Source: Pseudoalteromonas sp. FUC4 (lineage in GTDB: Bacteria; Pseudomonadota; Gammaproteobacteria; Enterobacterales; Alteromonadaceae). From it: 64,000 nucleotides of DNA. Positions 7,264-17,164 of the stretch are shown piece by piece. The DNA lies in contig NZ_SEUI01000001.1 of the NCBI RefSeq assembly GCF_008370255.1, forward strand, positions 27,205 to 91,204. The letters are read 5' to 3'. Each line of letters begins with the position of its first letter. Within the stretch, counting starts at the first letter, position 1. The notes below the pieces were generated by a model. The model ran no database searches. It saw nothing but the letters and a program-made list of their open reading frames with translations, and was not told where the DNA came from. Made by a program: the position numbers and the translations under genes.

Positions 7264-8979
7264 GTGGCGCAATCTAACCAATCTACAGACCTAGCACTTG
7301 CTGGTGGCGGTATCGACCAAAGTGGTGGTGATGATCAACAAGAACAAAAATCAGGCTATTTAAGTGCTTTAAATGGCGTTGATGTATTGCGCCAAGTAAC
7401 ATTGGTTATAGCATTGGCTATTTGTTTAGCCATCGCGATTTTCATTATTATTTGGGCTCGTCAGCCAGATATGCGCCCGTTAGGCAAAATGCAAACAGAA
7501 GAGCTTATTCAAACATTAGACTTTTTAGATGCACAACAAATTGAATATCAACTCGATGGCAACGTTGTATCGGTTGACGAAAGTGAATACCAAAATATTA
7601 AACTGTTAATGACCCGCGAAGGGTTAGAGCAAGGTCCTGCGTCGGGTTCCGATATAATTATGCAAGATATGGGCTTTGGTGTAAGCCAACGCTTAGAGCG
7701 TGAACGCTTAAAGCATGGTCGTGAACAGCAATTAGCACGCACTATTGAAGAGCTAAATAACATTACTCGCGCCAAAGTATTGTTAGCCATTCCTAAAGAA
7801 AATGTATTTGCCCGTAGAGAGAAAAAACCATCAGCTACCGTTGTATTGACGCTTAAGCGTGGTCGCTCACTTGACCGTGAAGAAGTAGACTCTGTTGTTG
7901 ATATGATTGCCTCAGCAGTGCAAGGTTTAGAGCCAGCACGCGTTACGGTTACCGACCAAAACGGTCGACTATTAAATTCAGGTTCGCAAAGCTCATTAGC
8001 AGCACGCTCTCGTAAAGAATACGATTTAGAGCGTAAGCGCGAACAAGAGTACCTTGAAAAAATAGATAGTATTTTAATACCGGTTGTTGGGCTTGCAAAC
8101 TACACGGCCCAAGTTGATTTGAGCATGGACTTTAGCTCAGTTGAGGAAACTCAAAAGCGTTATAACCCAGATCTACCAGCGGTTAGAAGCGAAACCACAT
8201 TTGAAGAAAATAACATTGGCGGCCTAGCTGTTGGTATTCCTGGTGCGCTTACAAATCAGCCACCGCTTAACTCAAATATTCCTGAAGTTGCAGGACAAGG
8301 CGGCGCAGGTACTGCTACGTCACCAACACGTAGCCACAAAGAAGCAACACGTAATTATGAACTCGATACAACCATTTCGCATAAGCGCCAGCAAAGTGGT
8401 GTAATACGCAGAATAAGTGTATCGGTTGCTGTTGACTACATTCCTAAAGTGGGAGAAAACGGCGAAACAACCATGACTCCGCGCTCGGTAGAGGCATTGT
8501 CAAATATTCGTCGCTTACTACAAGGTGGTGTGGGTTTTGATATGCAACGTGGCGATGCGCTTGAAGTAGTTACAGTGCCGTTTGTACGCGAAGCAACAGA
8601 TTTAGCCATAGAAGTGCCGCTGTGGGAACAAGATTGGTTTATGAAAATAGCCCGCCTTGTATTGGGAGCCTTAGTTATCATTGTATTGATAATGGCAGTA
8701 GTTAAACCAATGCTTAAACGCTTAATTTACCCAGACGATACACTAGAAGAGTACGATGACGATGCATTAAGCTCGGGCGTAGATATTGGCGACAATACAC
8801 TTGATATGCTAAATAAAGACTTTGATTCTGCTTCGGTTGGTTTCTCAAGTGATGGTACACTGCAGTTACCAGATTTACATGGCGACGAAGATTTACTTAA
8901 AGCAATTCGTGCCCTTGTAGCTAACGAACCAGAACTATCATCACAAGTAGTGAAAGCGTGGTTAACAGAAGATGACTGA
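7264..8979 (+). CDS. fliF: Flagellar MS-ring protein FliF
   Basis: FliF assembles the membrane-embedded MS ring on which the switch and export gate are built. It starts with GTG after a GGAG ribosome site. The 571 residues contain a first membrane helix at about 44-65, a large periplasmic ring-building part, a second membrane helix at about 460-482 and an acidic cytoplasmic tail that binds FliG. The periplasmic part includes the NNITRAKVLLAIPKENVF block and the ring-building motif TVTDQNGRLL. The last codons overlap the fliG start by 8 nt, so synthesis of the two ring partners is probably coupled. Confidence 0.96.
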   Translation: MAQSNQSTDLALAGGGIDQSGGDDQQEQKSGYLSALNGVDVLRQVTLVIALAICLAIAIFIIIWARQPDMRPLGKMQTEELIQTLDFLDAQQIEYQLDGNVVSVDESEYQNIKLLMTREGLEQGPASGSDIIMQDMGFGVSQRLERERLKHGREQQLARTIEELNNITRAKVLLAIPKENVFARREKKPSATVVLTLKRGRSLDREEVDSVVDMIASAVQGLEPARVTVTDQNGRLLNSGSQSSLAARSRKEYDLERKREQEYLEKIDSILIPVVGLANYTAQVDLSMDFSSVEETQKRYNPDLPAVRSETTFEENNIGGLAVGIPGALTNQPPLNSNIPEVAGQGGAGTATSPTRSHKEATRNYELDTTISHKRQQSGVIRRISVSVAVDYIPKVGENGETTMTPRSVEALSNIRRLLQGGVGFDMQRGDALEVVTVPFVREATDLAIEVPLWEQDWFMKIARLVLGALVIIVLIMAVVKPMLKRLIYPDDTLEEYDDDALSSGVDIGDNTLDMLNKDFDSASVGFSSDGTLQLPDLHGDEDLLKAIRALVANEPELSSQVVKAWLTEDD

Positions 8980-10012
8980 TCAAGAACAAAAACAACTCCC
9001 AGCAGCTTTTGATGTTGATAAGCTAGATGGGGTAGATAAAGCCGCTATATTACTTTTGAGTTTATCAGAAGAAGATGCCGCGCAAATCCTTAAACACTTA
9101 GAGCCTAAACAGGTGCAAAAAGTGGGTATGGCAATGGCTGGGCTACAGGATTTATCTCAAGCTAAAATTAGCGCTGTACACAACTTGTTTATAGAACAAA
9201 TTCAAAGCTTTAGTACCATTGGTTTTCAGTCGGAAGACTTTATTAAAAAAGCGCTTACAGCAGCACTTGGTGAAGACAAAGCCGCTAGTCTTATTGACCA
9301 AATTGTTATGGGCTCAGGTGCTAAAGGCTTGGATTCATTAAAATGGATGGACTCTAAGCAGGTCGCTAGTATTATTCGCAATGAGCATCCGCAAATTCAA
9401 ACCATTGTATTATCATATTTAGAACCAGAGCAGTCAGCAGAAATTATTTCTCAGTTTCCTGAAAAAGTACGCTTAGATTTAACCATGCGTATTGCAAACC
9501 TTGAAGAAGTTCAGCCAGCAGCACTGCAAGAGCTAAACGAAATAATGGAAAAACAATTTGCCGGCCAAGCAGGTGCGCAAGCTGCTAAAATGGGTGGGTT
9601 GAAGGCTGCCGCAGATATTTTGAATTACCTTGATACTAACGTTGAAGGGCAGTTAATGGACTCTATTCGTGAACATGATGAAGAGATGTCGCAGCAAATT
9701 CAAGACTTAATGTTTGTGTTTGAAAACTTAATGGATGTTGAAGACCGTGGTATTCAAGCAATCCTACGAGAAGTACAACAAGACGTACTAATGAAAGCAA
9801 TTAAGGGTGCTGATGATGCACTTAAAGATAAAATACTGGGTAATATGTCTAAGCGTGCAGCCGAAATGCTTGCTGATGACTTAGAAGCTATGGCACCGGT
9901 ACGTATAAGCGAAGTAGAAGCGGCGCAAAAAGAGATTTTATCAACAGCGCGTCGTTTGTCTGACTCGGGTGAAATTCAGCTGGGCGGCGGCGGTGGCGAG
10001 GAGTTCCTGTAA
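8972..10012 (+). CDS. fliG: Flagellar motor switch protein FliG
   Basis: FliG forms the upper C-ring, contacts FliF and carries the charged torque face that meets the stator. At 346 residues it has the usual three-part build: an N-terminal FliF-binding domain (KAAILLLSLSEEDAAQILKHL), a middle domain containing the EHPQ motif (about residues 137-140, NEHPQIQTIVLSYL) that binds FliM, and a C-terminal domain with the alternating charged helix DRGIQAILREVQQD. A glycine-rich tail (GGGGGE) precedes the end. It sits between fliF (8-nt overlap) and fliH (3-bp gap). Confidence 0.96.
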   Translation: MTDQEQKQLPAAFDVDKLDGVDKAAILLLSLSEEDAAQILKHLEPKQVQKVGMAMAGLQDLSQAKISAVHNLFIEQIQSFSTIGFQSEDFIKKALTAALGEDKAASLIDQIVMGSGAKGLDSLKWMDSKQVASIIRNEHPQIQTIVLSYLEPEQSAEIISQFPEKVRLDLTMRIANLEEVQPAALQELNEIMEKQFAGQAGAQAAKMGGLKAAADILNYLDTNVEGQLMDSIREHDEEMSQQIQDLMFVFENLMDVEDRGIQAILREVQQDVLMKAIKGADDALKDKILGNMSKRAAEMLADDLEAMAPVRISEVEAAQKEILSTARRLSDSGEIQLGGGGGEEFL

Positions 10013-10015
10013 ACT

Positions 10016-10822
10016 ATGAGCAAACTCAAAGGACGCACACTTCGGGCTGATGAAGCAGATGAATTATTAAAAAATTGGGCTATTCCAGATGTAGCACCAG
10101 ATGAAAGCAGCTTTGGTAATCGCTCTACAGCTTACGGCACACCGCTTAGTGAGTTGTACAAAAAAGAATTAGCCGAAGAAATGCCAGTTGATGAGCCACA
10201 AGAACCAGAACTCCCTGCGCTTACCATGGTTGAGCTTGAACGCATTAGACAAGACGCGTACGAAGAGGGCCTTAAACAAGGTCATGAGCAAGGCTACATA
10301 GATGGCTTTGAAAAAGGCGTTGGTGAAGGTAAAGAAGCTGGCTACAAAGAAGGGCTAGAGCAAGGTAAAAAACAAGGCCTTGAAGATGTAAAACCTTTAA
10401 TTGAAGAGCAGTTAACAAGTTTAAAAAACATTTTAGAGGGGCTAACTACGCCGCTAGATAAAGTAGACGAACAAGCCGAGAAGCAATTAGTACAACTTGC
10501 TAGCATGTTAGCGGAAGCTGTTATTTATCAAGAAGTAAAAACATCGCCTGATGTGATTTTACATACGTTAAAACAAAGTATTGATTCACTTAATGCGGAG
10601 CAAGAAAAAGTACGAATCCATTTAAACCCCGAAGACTTAGAACTCATAAAAGAGAGCTACGGCGAACAAACCATTATTGATAATAACTGGCAGTTAATGG
10701 CAGAGCCCACTCTTGAGCGCGGTGGTTGTGAAGTTAAAACAGCGCAATCGTCACTCGACATGACCCTTAAAACACGTGTCAAAGAAACGTTGGATAGTTT
10801 TTTGCATAATAGTGGTATCTAA
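10016..10822 (+). CDS. fliH: Flagellar export ATPase regulator FliH
   Basis: FliH dimers bind and restrain the FliI ATPase and tether it to the C-ring. The 268-residue product has a proline/glutamate-rich N-terminus. It then has an uninterrupted run of ten glycines at 4-residue spacing, from G85 to G121, preceded by A81 (AxxxG then GxxxG repeats), which is the characteristic helix-packing element of FliH. The C-terminal half is the conserved globular domain that contacts FliI. It starts 3 bp after fliG and is followed by fliI after 18 bp. Confidence 0.93.
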   Translation: MSKLKGRTLRADEADELLKNWAIPDVAPDESSFGNRSTAYGTPLSELYKKELAEEMPVDEPQEPELPALTMVELERIRQDAYEEGLKQGHEQGYIDGFEKGVGEGKEAGYKEGLEQGKKQGLEDVKPLIEEQLTSLKNILEGLTTPLDKVDEQAEKQLVQLASMLAEAVIYQEVKTSPDVILHTLKQSIDSLNAEQEKVRIHLNPEDLELIKESYGEQTIIDNNWQLMAEPTLERGGCEVKTAQSSLDMTLKTRVKETLDSFLHNSGI

Positions 10823-10840
10823 CTATTTTATTGGCGTGTT

Positions 10841-12175
10841 ATGTCAACTCAACGTGTACCTTTAAGCGAACGCTTATCTCAATATCAACAACATATTAAA
10901 ACCCCAGCGCCTGCTGTGGCCGGTATTTTAACGCGTGTTGTTGGCCTTACCCTTGAGGCTAGAGGTTTACGTGCACCCGTTGGTAGCCAATGTAAAATAG
11001 AAACCATGAACGGCTTTGTAGATGCCGAAATAGTCGGTTTTAACGATCAAACTTTGTACTTAATGCCTAACGACCACATTTCTGGTGTGCTTCCTGGTGC
11101 ACGTGTTATTCCCCAAGTTAATAACTTAGGTTTGCCTGTAGGGATGAGCTTATTAGGCCGCGTGGTGGATGGCTTAGGTCGACCGCTAGATGGCCTTGGT
11201 AAAATTAATGCTGAGCATCATTTAAAGTTTGCGCAAAACACTATAAACCCGCTTTCAAGAAGACCAATCACTAAGCCTATGGACGTAGGTGTACGTGCTA
11301 TTAACTCGGTAATTACAGTAGGGCAAGGCCAACGTATGGGTTTGTTTGCAGGTTCAGGTGTGGGTAAATCAGTACTTCTCGGTATGATGACCCGAGGTAG
11401 CGAAGCCGATGTAATTGTGGTTGGCTTAGTCGGTGAACGTGGCCGCGAAGTAAAAGAATTTATTGAAGAAATCCTCGGTGTAGAAGGACGCAAACGTTCA
11501 GTTGTTGTTGCAGCCCCAGCTGATTCATCACCGCTAATGCGTTTAAAAGGCTGTGAGAGCGCTGTAACTATTGCAGAGTATTTTAGAGATCAGGGTTTAA
11601 ACGTATTATTGTTACTCGATTCGGTAACACGTTACGCAATGGCGCAACGTGAAATAGCACTTGCTGTTGGTGAGCCGCCCGCTACAAAAGGTTATCCGCC
11701 TTCGGTGTTTGCTAAATTGCCTGCGCTGGTGGAGCGTGCTGGTAATGGCGGTGAAGGGCAAGGTTCAATTACTGCCTTTTTTACGGTGTTGAGTGAAGGC
11801 GATGATATGCAAGATCCGATTGCTGATGCAGCGCGAGCGATATTAGATGGCCACATTGTACTATCGCGTGATTTAGCAGACAGCGGGCACTATCCCGCTA
11901 TAGATATAGAAAAATCGATTTCGCGTGTTATGCCTCAAGTTGTTTCTGAGCCACACATGCAACAAGCCCGAGTGCTTAAGCAAGTGTATTCAATGTATCA
12001 ACAAAACAAAGACATGATTACTTTAGGTGCCTATCAAAAAGGGACCGATCAAATGCTCGACCAAGCTATAAACATGATGCCAAGAGTAAATGCATTTTTA
12101 CAACAAGGTATGCGAGATGTCATTAGTTACGATGATGGCCTGCAAGGTCTTGCTCTGTTACTAGGACAAGCATAA
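10841..12175 (+). CDS. fliI: Flagellum-specific ATPase FliI
   Basis: FliI is the F1-beta-like hexameric ATPase that unloads export substrates from chaperones at the flagellar type III gate. The 444 residues carry Walker A GSGVGKS, the Walker B region [16 protein letters not shown] and the family block [19 protein letters not shown]. The export-type N-terminal domain and a C-terminal helical chaperone-docking region flank the core. It follows fliH and its stop overlaps the fliJ start by 1 nt. Confidence 0.97.
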   Translation: MSTQRVPLSERLSQYQQHIKTPAPAVAGILTRVVGLTLEARGLRAPVGSQCKIETMNGFVDAEIVGFNDQTLYLMPNDHISGVLPGARVIPQVNNLGLPVGMSLLGRVVDGLGRPLDGLGKINAEHHLKFAQNTINPLSRRPITKPMDVGVRAINSVITVGQGQRMGLFAGSGVGKSVLLGMMTRGSEADVIVVGLVGERGREVKEFIEEILGVEGRKRSVVVAAPADSSPLMRLKGCESAVTIAEYFRDQGLNVLLLLDSVTRYAMAQREIALAVGEPPATKGYPPSVFAKLPALVERAGNGGEGQGSITAFFTVLSEGDDMQDPIADAARAILDGHIVLSRDLADSGHYPAIDIEKSISRVMPQVVSEPHMQQARVLKQVYSMYQQNKDMITLGAYQKGTDQMLDQAINMMPRVNAFLQQGMRDVISYDDGLQGLALLLGQA

Positions 12176-12621
12176 TGGCTAAAAACAAACTCGATTTATT
12201 ACTCAAAATTGAAAATGATAAAGAAGAAAACTTACGTATGAGTTACTTGCAAGCCAATCAAAACTTGCAAGCAAATCAACAAAAGTTACAAGGGTTAAAT
12301 GATTTTAGACTTGAATACTCTCAACAGTTACACCTAAAAGGTAAGTCGGGTTTATCTAGTGCAGGGTTTGGGCAGTACCATGCTTTTATAGCTAAAATTG
12401 AAGAGGCAATTCGCCAACAAGCAAGTACAGTAAATACCGCTAAACAAGTTGTTACTCAACGTAAAACGCTGTGGCTTAAGCAGCAAATTAAAGCTAAAGC
12501 AGTCGCCAAATTAATCGAAAATCAAAAACTCAAAGCAAATGCGTTAATGGCAAAAAATGAGCAAAAAATGTTAGATGAATTTTCAGCTAATCAGTTTTTT
12601 CAACGTCGTAAAGCTTTGTAA
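12175..12621 (+). CDS. fliJ: Flagellar export coiled-coil protein FliJ
   Basis: FliJ is the stalk-like coiled coil at the centre of the FliI hexamer and an escort for export chaperones. The 148-residue product is almost entirely two long, Q/K-rich amphipathic helices, as expected, with no other domain. Sequence conservation in FliJ is low; the call rests on length, helical pattern and its position directly after fliI. It is the last gene of the fliE operon, with the next sigma-54 element beginning immediately after its stop. Confidence 0.9.
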   Translation: MAKNKLDLLLKIENDKEENLRMSYLQANQNLQANQQKLQGLNDFRLEYSQQLHLKGKSGLSSAGFGQYHAFIAKIEEAIRQQASTVNTAKQVVTQRKTLWLKQQIKAKAVAKLIENQKLKANALMAKNEQKMLDEFSANQFFQRRKAL

Positions 12622-12623
12622 TT

Positions 12624-12640
12624 CAGGCACGTTAATTGCT
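12624..12640 (+). promoter_or_regulatory. Sigma-54 promoter of the fliK-flhB operon
   Basis: CAGGCACGTTAATTGCT carries GGCACG and TTGCT with GG-N10-GC spacing; only the T before GG differs from the consensus. It begins 3 bp after the fliJ stop. A start near 12652 leaves a leader of about 59 nt. Confidence 0.87.
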
Positions 12641-12666
12641 TTATTACTTAGTGGGATTTAACTTTT

Positions 12667-12690
12667 GGCGATATGCGGTGGCATATTGCC
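12667..12690 (+). other. Hairpin in the predicted fliK leader
   Basis: GGCGATATGC and GCATATTGCC pair over 10 bp (one G-U) around a 4-nt loop, wholly inside the transcript predicted from the upstream sigma-54 element and about 20 nt before the fliK start. Confidence 0.55.
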
Positions 12691-12710
12691 GTAATGGTAT
12701 TAGGTGATTT

Positions 12711-14672
12711 ATGGCGATGAATAACATTTCGTTTTTAGTTTCTTCTGAAAAAGATTCACTGTTAGCTTTTAAAGACAATAGCTTAGCTAATGGCGAAGGA
12801 AATTTAGGCGATGATTTTTTAAGCCAACTAAACGAAGCGCATAGTTCTATGGAGCCTTTGTTAAAAGGCAATAAAAATTCTAAAGCCGAAAATTCGATTG
12901 CCATTCCAAAGCATAAACAAAAAGAAGAAAATGATAATCTGAGTGCAAAGCGAGATGAAGACACAGCAGACGACGTTACTTTTGTATCTGTTGAGATGCT
13001 TAACCAGATTAATTCAGCACAAGCAATGAGCACTTCGATTAATAAGCCTTTTGAAGCAACTGAAAGTACAGAGTTAGATAATGCTGACTCTAAAACAGCG
13101 GACTTAAAGGGGCCAAAAATTGATAGCTCAAACTCACTACCTTTGAACTCGTTACCATTAAATGAAGGCAAGTATCATAAAAGTGGTGTTGCCGAAGCTA
13201 TTGAACAGCCATTAAATCCTATAAATAAAAAGCCTGATGACAGTATTGGCCCTATAGTTGATGATGCTGAATTAATTTCAATGGATATAAAAAATCAATT
13301 AGCTCAAGGCAAACCCGTTGATAAAAACTCAAAAAATATAGGGTTGCCAACACCAGTACCTACGCCAGTAACCCCATCTTCAGCGACCTCCCTATTAGCT
13401 GAAGCAGAAATGATACAAGCAAGTTCACAGACATCTGAAAGTGAAGAAATTGCTGCAATAGATACTTTAATGAATAAGGATACGAGCTTAATTAAAGCTA
13501 ATAACGTTATTACTAGTTTAACGCCTGAGCAGCGCTCGCAACTTAATGCGCAAATTAAGACATTAGACAATGCCGGCTCGACTAATAGTGCGACTACTGA
13601 TCGCACTGCCAACCTTAAACAAATGCTTGCGCAATTTATTACTGATAATGAAGAAGCACAGGGTAACGTAGTTAAACAGTCTTTTAGTTCTGAGATTGAT
13701 ACGCTTAATACCACTGAAAAGCAAAGCTTGTTAACACAATTAAACGCTTATATTAAAGCTGAGCAGCCTAAAGGCGAGCAGTTGTCAGTGCTTAAGCAAA
13801 CAGTTAATGAATTAAAAGCTTCAATTGAAATAGGTTTGGCTGATACAGCAAAATCAGACTCAAAAACGTTTGTAGCGCCTGACACTCAAAGTACTGTAAA
13901 TGACACGCAAAAAGTTAGCTCAAAAATATCGACAAGTGAAAACTTTGTACTAAGTAAGGTTGCTACAGCTTCTATAAAGGATGAAAGCGTAGCAAAGTCA
14001 TCTGAGCTGATGCAAAAAGATGGGCTGAAAAATATTACTGCAGAGCAAACAACGGCGCGCGTAGCACAAGTATTTACACAAATTACAGCCGCTTTAAATA
14101 CTCAGCAACCGAGTACATTAAGCCAATACGATTCATTGGGTTATGATCAAAGCTTACTTGATACCCAAATAATACAAACTCAACAATTACAAAGTACATC
14201 ACAAGTAAAGCAGGTAAGTATTGACCCAGGTGTTATGCAGGCAATTAATATTGTTAAAAGTGATGCAGCTAAATTACTACAGGATCGCGTTAGCTCAATG
14301 CTGAGCATTAATAATAAAGAAGCAGAAATTCGCCTTGATCCACCTGAAATGGGTAGCATGCAAATTCGTATTCGTAGCGATGCAGAACAGGCACACATAA
14401 ACTTTGTAGTACAAAGCCAACAAGCTAAAGAGGCACTTGAGCAATCAATGCCGCGTTTGCGTGAAATGTTAGCGCAACAGGGGCTAGAGCTTGGTGAAAG
14501 CACTATCTCTTATGGGCAATCAGGTAGTGAAACCTCTGATCAAAGTGAGGGTGGAACTCAAAGTAATTTGGCTAATAATAAGTCGGTTAATGATGAAAAT
14601 AACGAGCAAGCAAATAATACTGCACAAAGTTCTCGACAACAAACTTCATCATCAATAGATTACTATGCCTAA
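12711..14672 (+). CDS. fliK: Flagellar hook-length control protein FliK
   Basis: FliK is exported during hook growth, measures its length and switches FlhB from rod/hook to filament substrates. The 653-residue product has a long low-complexity S/T/N/Q-rich ruler region and a conserved C-terminal Flg_hook domain. That domain runs over about residues 520-620, with EIRLDPPEMGSMQIRI and PRLREMLAQQGLELGE. A disordered tail rich in N, S and Q ends it. The start ATG at 12711 has a modest AGGTG site. A second FliK-like gene occurs near 34.6 kb on the other strand. Confidence 0.93.
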   Translation: MAMNNISFLVSSEKDSLLAFKDNSLANGEGNLGDDFLSQLNEAHSSMEPLLKGNKNSKAENSIAIPKHKQKEENDNLSAKRDEDTADDVTFVSVEMLNQINSAQAMSTSINKPFEATESTELDNADSKTADLKGPKIDSSNSLPLNSLPLNEGKYHKSGVAEAIEQPLNPINKKPDDSIGPIVDDAELISMDIKNQLAQGKPVDKNSKNIGLPTPVPTPVTPSSATSLLAEAEMIQASSQTSESEEIAAIDTLMNKDTSLIKANNVITSLTPEQRSQLNAQIKTLDNAGSTNSATTDRTANLKQMLAQFITDNEEAQGNVVKQSFSSEIDTLNTTEKQSLLTQLNAYIKAEQPKGEQLSVLKQTVNELKASIEIGLADTAKSDSKTFVAPDTQSTVNDTQKVSSKISTSENFVLSKVATASIKDESVAKSSELMQKDGLKNITAEQTTARVAQVFTQITAALNTQQPSTLSQYDSLGYDQSLLDTQIIQTQQLQSTSQVKQVSIDPGVMQAINIVKSDAAKLLQDRVSSMLSINNKEAEIRLDPPEMGSMQIRIRSDAEQAHINFVVQSQQAKEALEQSMPRLREMLAQQGLELGESTISYGQSGSETSDQSEGGTQSNLANNKSVNDENNEQANNTAQSSRQQTSSSIDYYA

Positions 14673-14726
14673 GTGCTGCTATTATAATAGTTAAAACAAG
14701 CAAGTACCTTTGCAATTAAAGGAATC

Positions 14727-15260
14727 ATGATGGCTGAAGAAGCAAGTTTAGAAATTGAAGAAACCGGTAAAAGTAAAAAGAAACTAATAATAATTATAGT
14801 AGCGGTACTACTTATTATAGGTGGGGCTGCGGGTTACTTTTTTATATCGGGTTCGGATACGCTAGTTGAAACCTTAGATGCAGAGACTGCAATGTCTACG
14901 TATGCTCCTTCTGCTGCAGCGGGTGATTCAGCAGAAATGGGCAGTGCTTTATATGTTGCTATGCCACGCCCATTTGTCTTTAACGTACCTGGCTCAAGCC
15001 GCGACAGAATTGTGCAAATTAAAGTGCAGTTATTAGTACGCGGTGAAGTAAATGAAGAAACAGCCAAGAAACATATTCCGCTTATAGAAGGGACGCTACT
15101 AAGCGTGTTTTCTACTACAACAGCTGATGAGTTAAGTACAAGTAGTGGTAAAGAAACACTTCGTTTCTCTGCACTTGAAAAGGTACAAAAAGCCTTAATG
15201 GATGTTGAAGGCAGTAAAGTAATTGAGCGGGTATTGTTTACCGGCTTTGTAATGCAATAA
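14727..15260 (+). CDS. fliL: Flagellar basal-body-associated protein FliL
   Basis: FliL surrounds the stator units and supports torque and stator recruitment. The 177 residues show a short cytoplasmic lysine-rich start, one membrane helix (about 19-38, IIIIVAVLLIIGGAAGYFF) and a periplasmic domain with the family motif LYVAMPRPFVFNV. The start is one of two adjacent ATG codons after an AAAGGAA ribosome site. It lies between fliK and fliM as in most gammaproteobacteria. Confidence 0.94.
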   Translation: MMAEEASLEIEETGKSKKKLIIIIVAVLLIIGGAAGYFFISGSDTLVETLDAETAMSTYAPSAAAGDSAEMGSALYVAMPRPFVFNVPGSSRDRIVQIKVQLLVRGEVNEETAKKHIPLIEGTLLSVFSTTTADELSTSSGKETLRFSALEKVQKALMDVEGSKVIERVLFTGFVMQ

Positions 15261-15269
15261 GGGGCTAGC

Positions 15270-16361
15270 GTGAGCGATTTATTATCCCAAGACGAAATTG
15301 ATGCGCTATTACATGGCGTTGATGACGTTGAAGAGGAAGATATACACGAAGGTGAAGATGGCGGGGGAAGTACGCTCCAGTACGATTTTTCTTCGCAAGA
15401 TCGGATCGTGCGTGGTCGTATGCCGACGCTGGAAATTGTTAACGAACGCTTTGCTCGCCATATGCGAATTAGCCTATTTAACATGATGCGTCGCACCGCC
15501 GAGGTGTCTATTAACGGCGTACAAATGATTAAATTTGGCGAGTATATTCATACTCTATTTGTTCCTACCAGTTTGAATATGGTGCGTTTTAGACCTTTAA
15601 AAGGCACTGGCCTGATTACCATGGAAGCACGACTTGTGTTTATTTTGGTAGATAACTTTTTTGGTGGTGACGGGCGTTACCATGCAAAAATAGAAGGCCG
15701 AGAATTTACTCCTACAGAACGTCGAATTGTACAAATGCTCCTTAAAATAATCTTTGAAGATTACAAAGAAGCATGGGCACCGGTTATGGATGTATCATTT
15801 GAATATCTCGATTCTGAAGTAAACCCAGCAATGGCAAACATTGTAAGCCCAACCGAGGTTGTGGTTATTAGCTCTTTTCATATCGAGCTTGATGGTGGCG
15901 GTGGGGATTTTCATATCGCTTTACCTTACTCAATGCTTGAGCCGATTCGAGAACTGTTAGATGCGGGTGTTCAATCTGATACTGAAGATACTGATTTGCG
16001 TTGGAGCAAAGCACTTCGTGATGAAATAATGGATGTAGAGGTTGAAATATCAACTCAGTTACTTGAAGTTGATTTAAGCTTAAAGCAAATTATGGAACTC
16101 AAAACTGGTGATATCATCCCGGTTGAAATGCCTGAGCATATAACCGTATTTGTTGAAGAACTACCTACATTTAGAGCTAAAATGGGTCGCTCTCGCGATA
16201 ATGTTGCGCTGCAAATTAGTGAAAAAATTAAACGACCTGATTCAGTTAAATCTGAGCTGCATGTATTTACCAAAGGCGGCAAGAAAATTGACTCAGATGC
16301 AGAATTAGCAGAACTAGAAGATGATTTGCACCTCTCTGACGGTGTAGACTTAGACTGGTAA
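15270..16361 (+). CDS. fliM: Flagellar motor switch protein FliM
   Basis: FliM forms the C-ring wall and binds phospho-CheY to change rotation direction. It starts with GTG after GGGGC. The 363 residues begin with the CheY-binding peptide LLSQDEIDALLHG, followed by the CheC-like middle domain (RIVRGRMPTLEIVNERFARH, and GGDGR in the ring contact) and a C-terminal SpoA domain that pairs with FliN. FliN follows after 20 bp. Confidence 0.96.
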   Translation: MSDLLSQDEIDALLHGVDDVEEEDIHEGEDGGGSTLQYDFSSQDRIVRGRMPTLEIVNERFARHMRISLFNMMRRTAEVSINGVQMIKFGEYIHTLFVPTSLNMVRFRPLKGTGLITMEARLVFILVDNFFGGDGRYHAKIEGREFTPTERRIVQMLLKIIFEDYKEAWAPVMDVSFEYLDSEVNPAMANIVSPTEVVVISSFHIELDGGGGDFHIALPYSMLEPIRELLDAGVQSDTEDTDLRWSKALRDEIMDVEVEISTQLLEVDLSLKQIMELKTGDIIPVEMPEHITVFVEELPTFRAKMGRSRDNVALQISEKIKRPDSVKSELHVFTKGGKKIDSDAELAELEDDLHLSDGVDLDW

Positions 16362-16381
16362 TTGATTAAAAGGTTAAAAGT

Positions 16382-16780
16382 ATGAGCGATGATCAAGACA
16401 CAATGGACGAATGGGCAGCAGCATTAGCAGAAGCTGAAGGTCCGGATGATAGTGGCGAAGCACACGTTGCAGAGCTTGATGAGTTAAGTGATTCAAAGCA
16501 CGAAATGAGTGGCGATGAAAAACGAAAACTCGACACTATTTTAGATATTCCCGTTACTATTTCAATGGAGGTAGGGCGCTCTAAAATTAATATTCGTAAC
16601 TTACTGCAACTCAACCAAGGCTCTGTTGTTGAACTTGACCGTGTTGCTGGTGAGCCTCTAGACGTGCTAGTTAATGGTACTTTAATCGCTCATGGCGAAG
16701 TAGTTGTAGTAAACGACAAGTTTGGTATTCGCTTAACTGATGTGATAAGCCAAGTAGAGCGGATCAAAAAATTACGATGA
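16382..16780 (+). CDS. fliN: Flagellar motor switch protein FliN
   Basis: FliN lines the base of the C-ring and docks FliH. The 132-residue protein has an acidic, disordered N-terminal half and a C-terminal SpoA domain (about 55-132) with LDIPVTISMEVGRSKINIRN and GEPLDVLVNGTLIAHGEVVV. Its stop overlaps the fliO start by 4 nt. Confidence 0.96.
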   Translation: MSDDQDTMDEWAAALAEAEGPDDSGEAHVAELDELSDSKHEMSGDEKRKLDTILDIPVTISMEVGRSKINIRNLLQLNQGSVVELDRVAGEPLDVLVNGTLIAHGEVVVVNDKFGIRLTDVISQVERIKKLR

Positions 16781-17160
16781 GCTTATTAGTTGCTTTAACG
16801 AGTGCCGTTTTTTCAAAAGCAGATGTGGCAACACCCACTGGAGATATACTCTCTATGGTGCTGTCGCTTGTTATGGTGCTAGTACTTATTATTGTGTTGG
16901 CATTTTTTGTTAAAAAGCTCAATCCAAATTTAGCCAACAGCGATGAATTTAAAGTAGTCAGAAGCCTACCTTTAGGTTCTCGCGAGCGTCTGATGGTTGT
17001 TGAGATAGATAATGCTCAGCATTTACTTGGTGTAACTCCCCACAGTATTAATTACTTACACAAGTTAGAAACCCCATTAAGTGAAAAAGAACTACCTGAA
17101 CTCGCTAAACGATTTGGTAAACTTTTAAACCCGCAATCAAACCAAAATAAAAAGAATTAA
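16777..17160 (+). CDS. fliO: Flagellar export gate assembly protein FliO
   Basis: FliO is a small membrane protein that helps assemble the FliP ring of the export gate. The 127 residues show an N-terminal hydrophobic stretch and one strong membrane helix (about 26-46, [19 protein letters not shown]). A conserved cytoplasmic segment follows ([18 protein letters not shown]...HLLGVT), typical of FliO. It overlaps fliN by 4 nt and is followed by fliP after 4 bp. Confidence 0.92.
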   Translation: MSLLVALTSAVFSKADVATPTGDILSMVLSLVMVLVLIIVLAFFVKKLNPNLANSDEFKVVRSLPLGSRERLMVVEIDNAQHLLGVTPHSINYLHKLETPLSEKELPELAKRFGKLLNPQSNQNKKN

Positions 17161-17164
17161 ACCT

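Noticed and set aside
12644-13171. A 175-codon open frame antisense to the start of fliK
   Set aside because: The product is a serine/phenylalanine-rich mirror of the low-complexity fliK region; no domain and no promoter.
14834-15496. A 220-codon open frame antisense to fliL and fliM
   Set aside because: It lies wholly over two well-conserved genes, has S/T/R-rich composition typical of a reverse-strand shadow, and no ribosome site.
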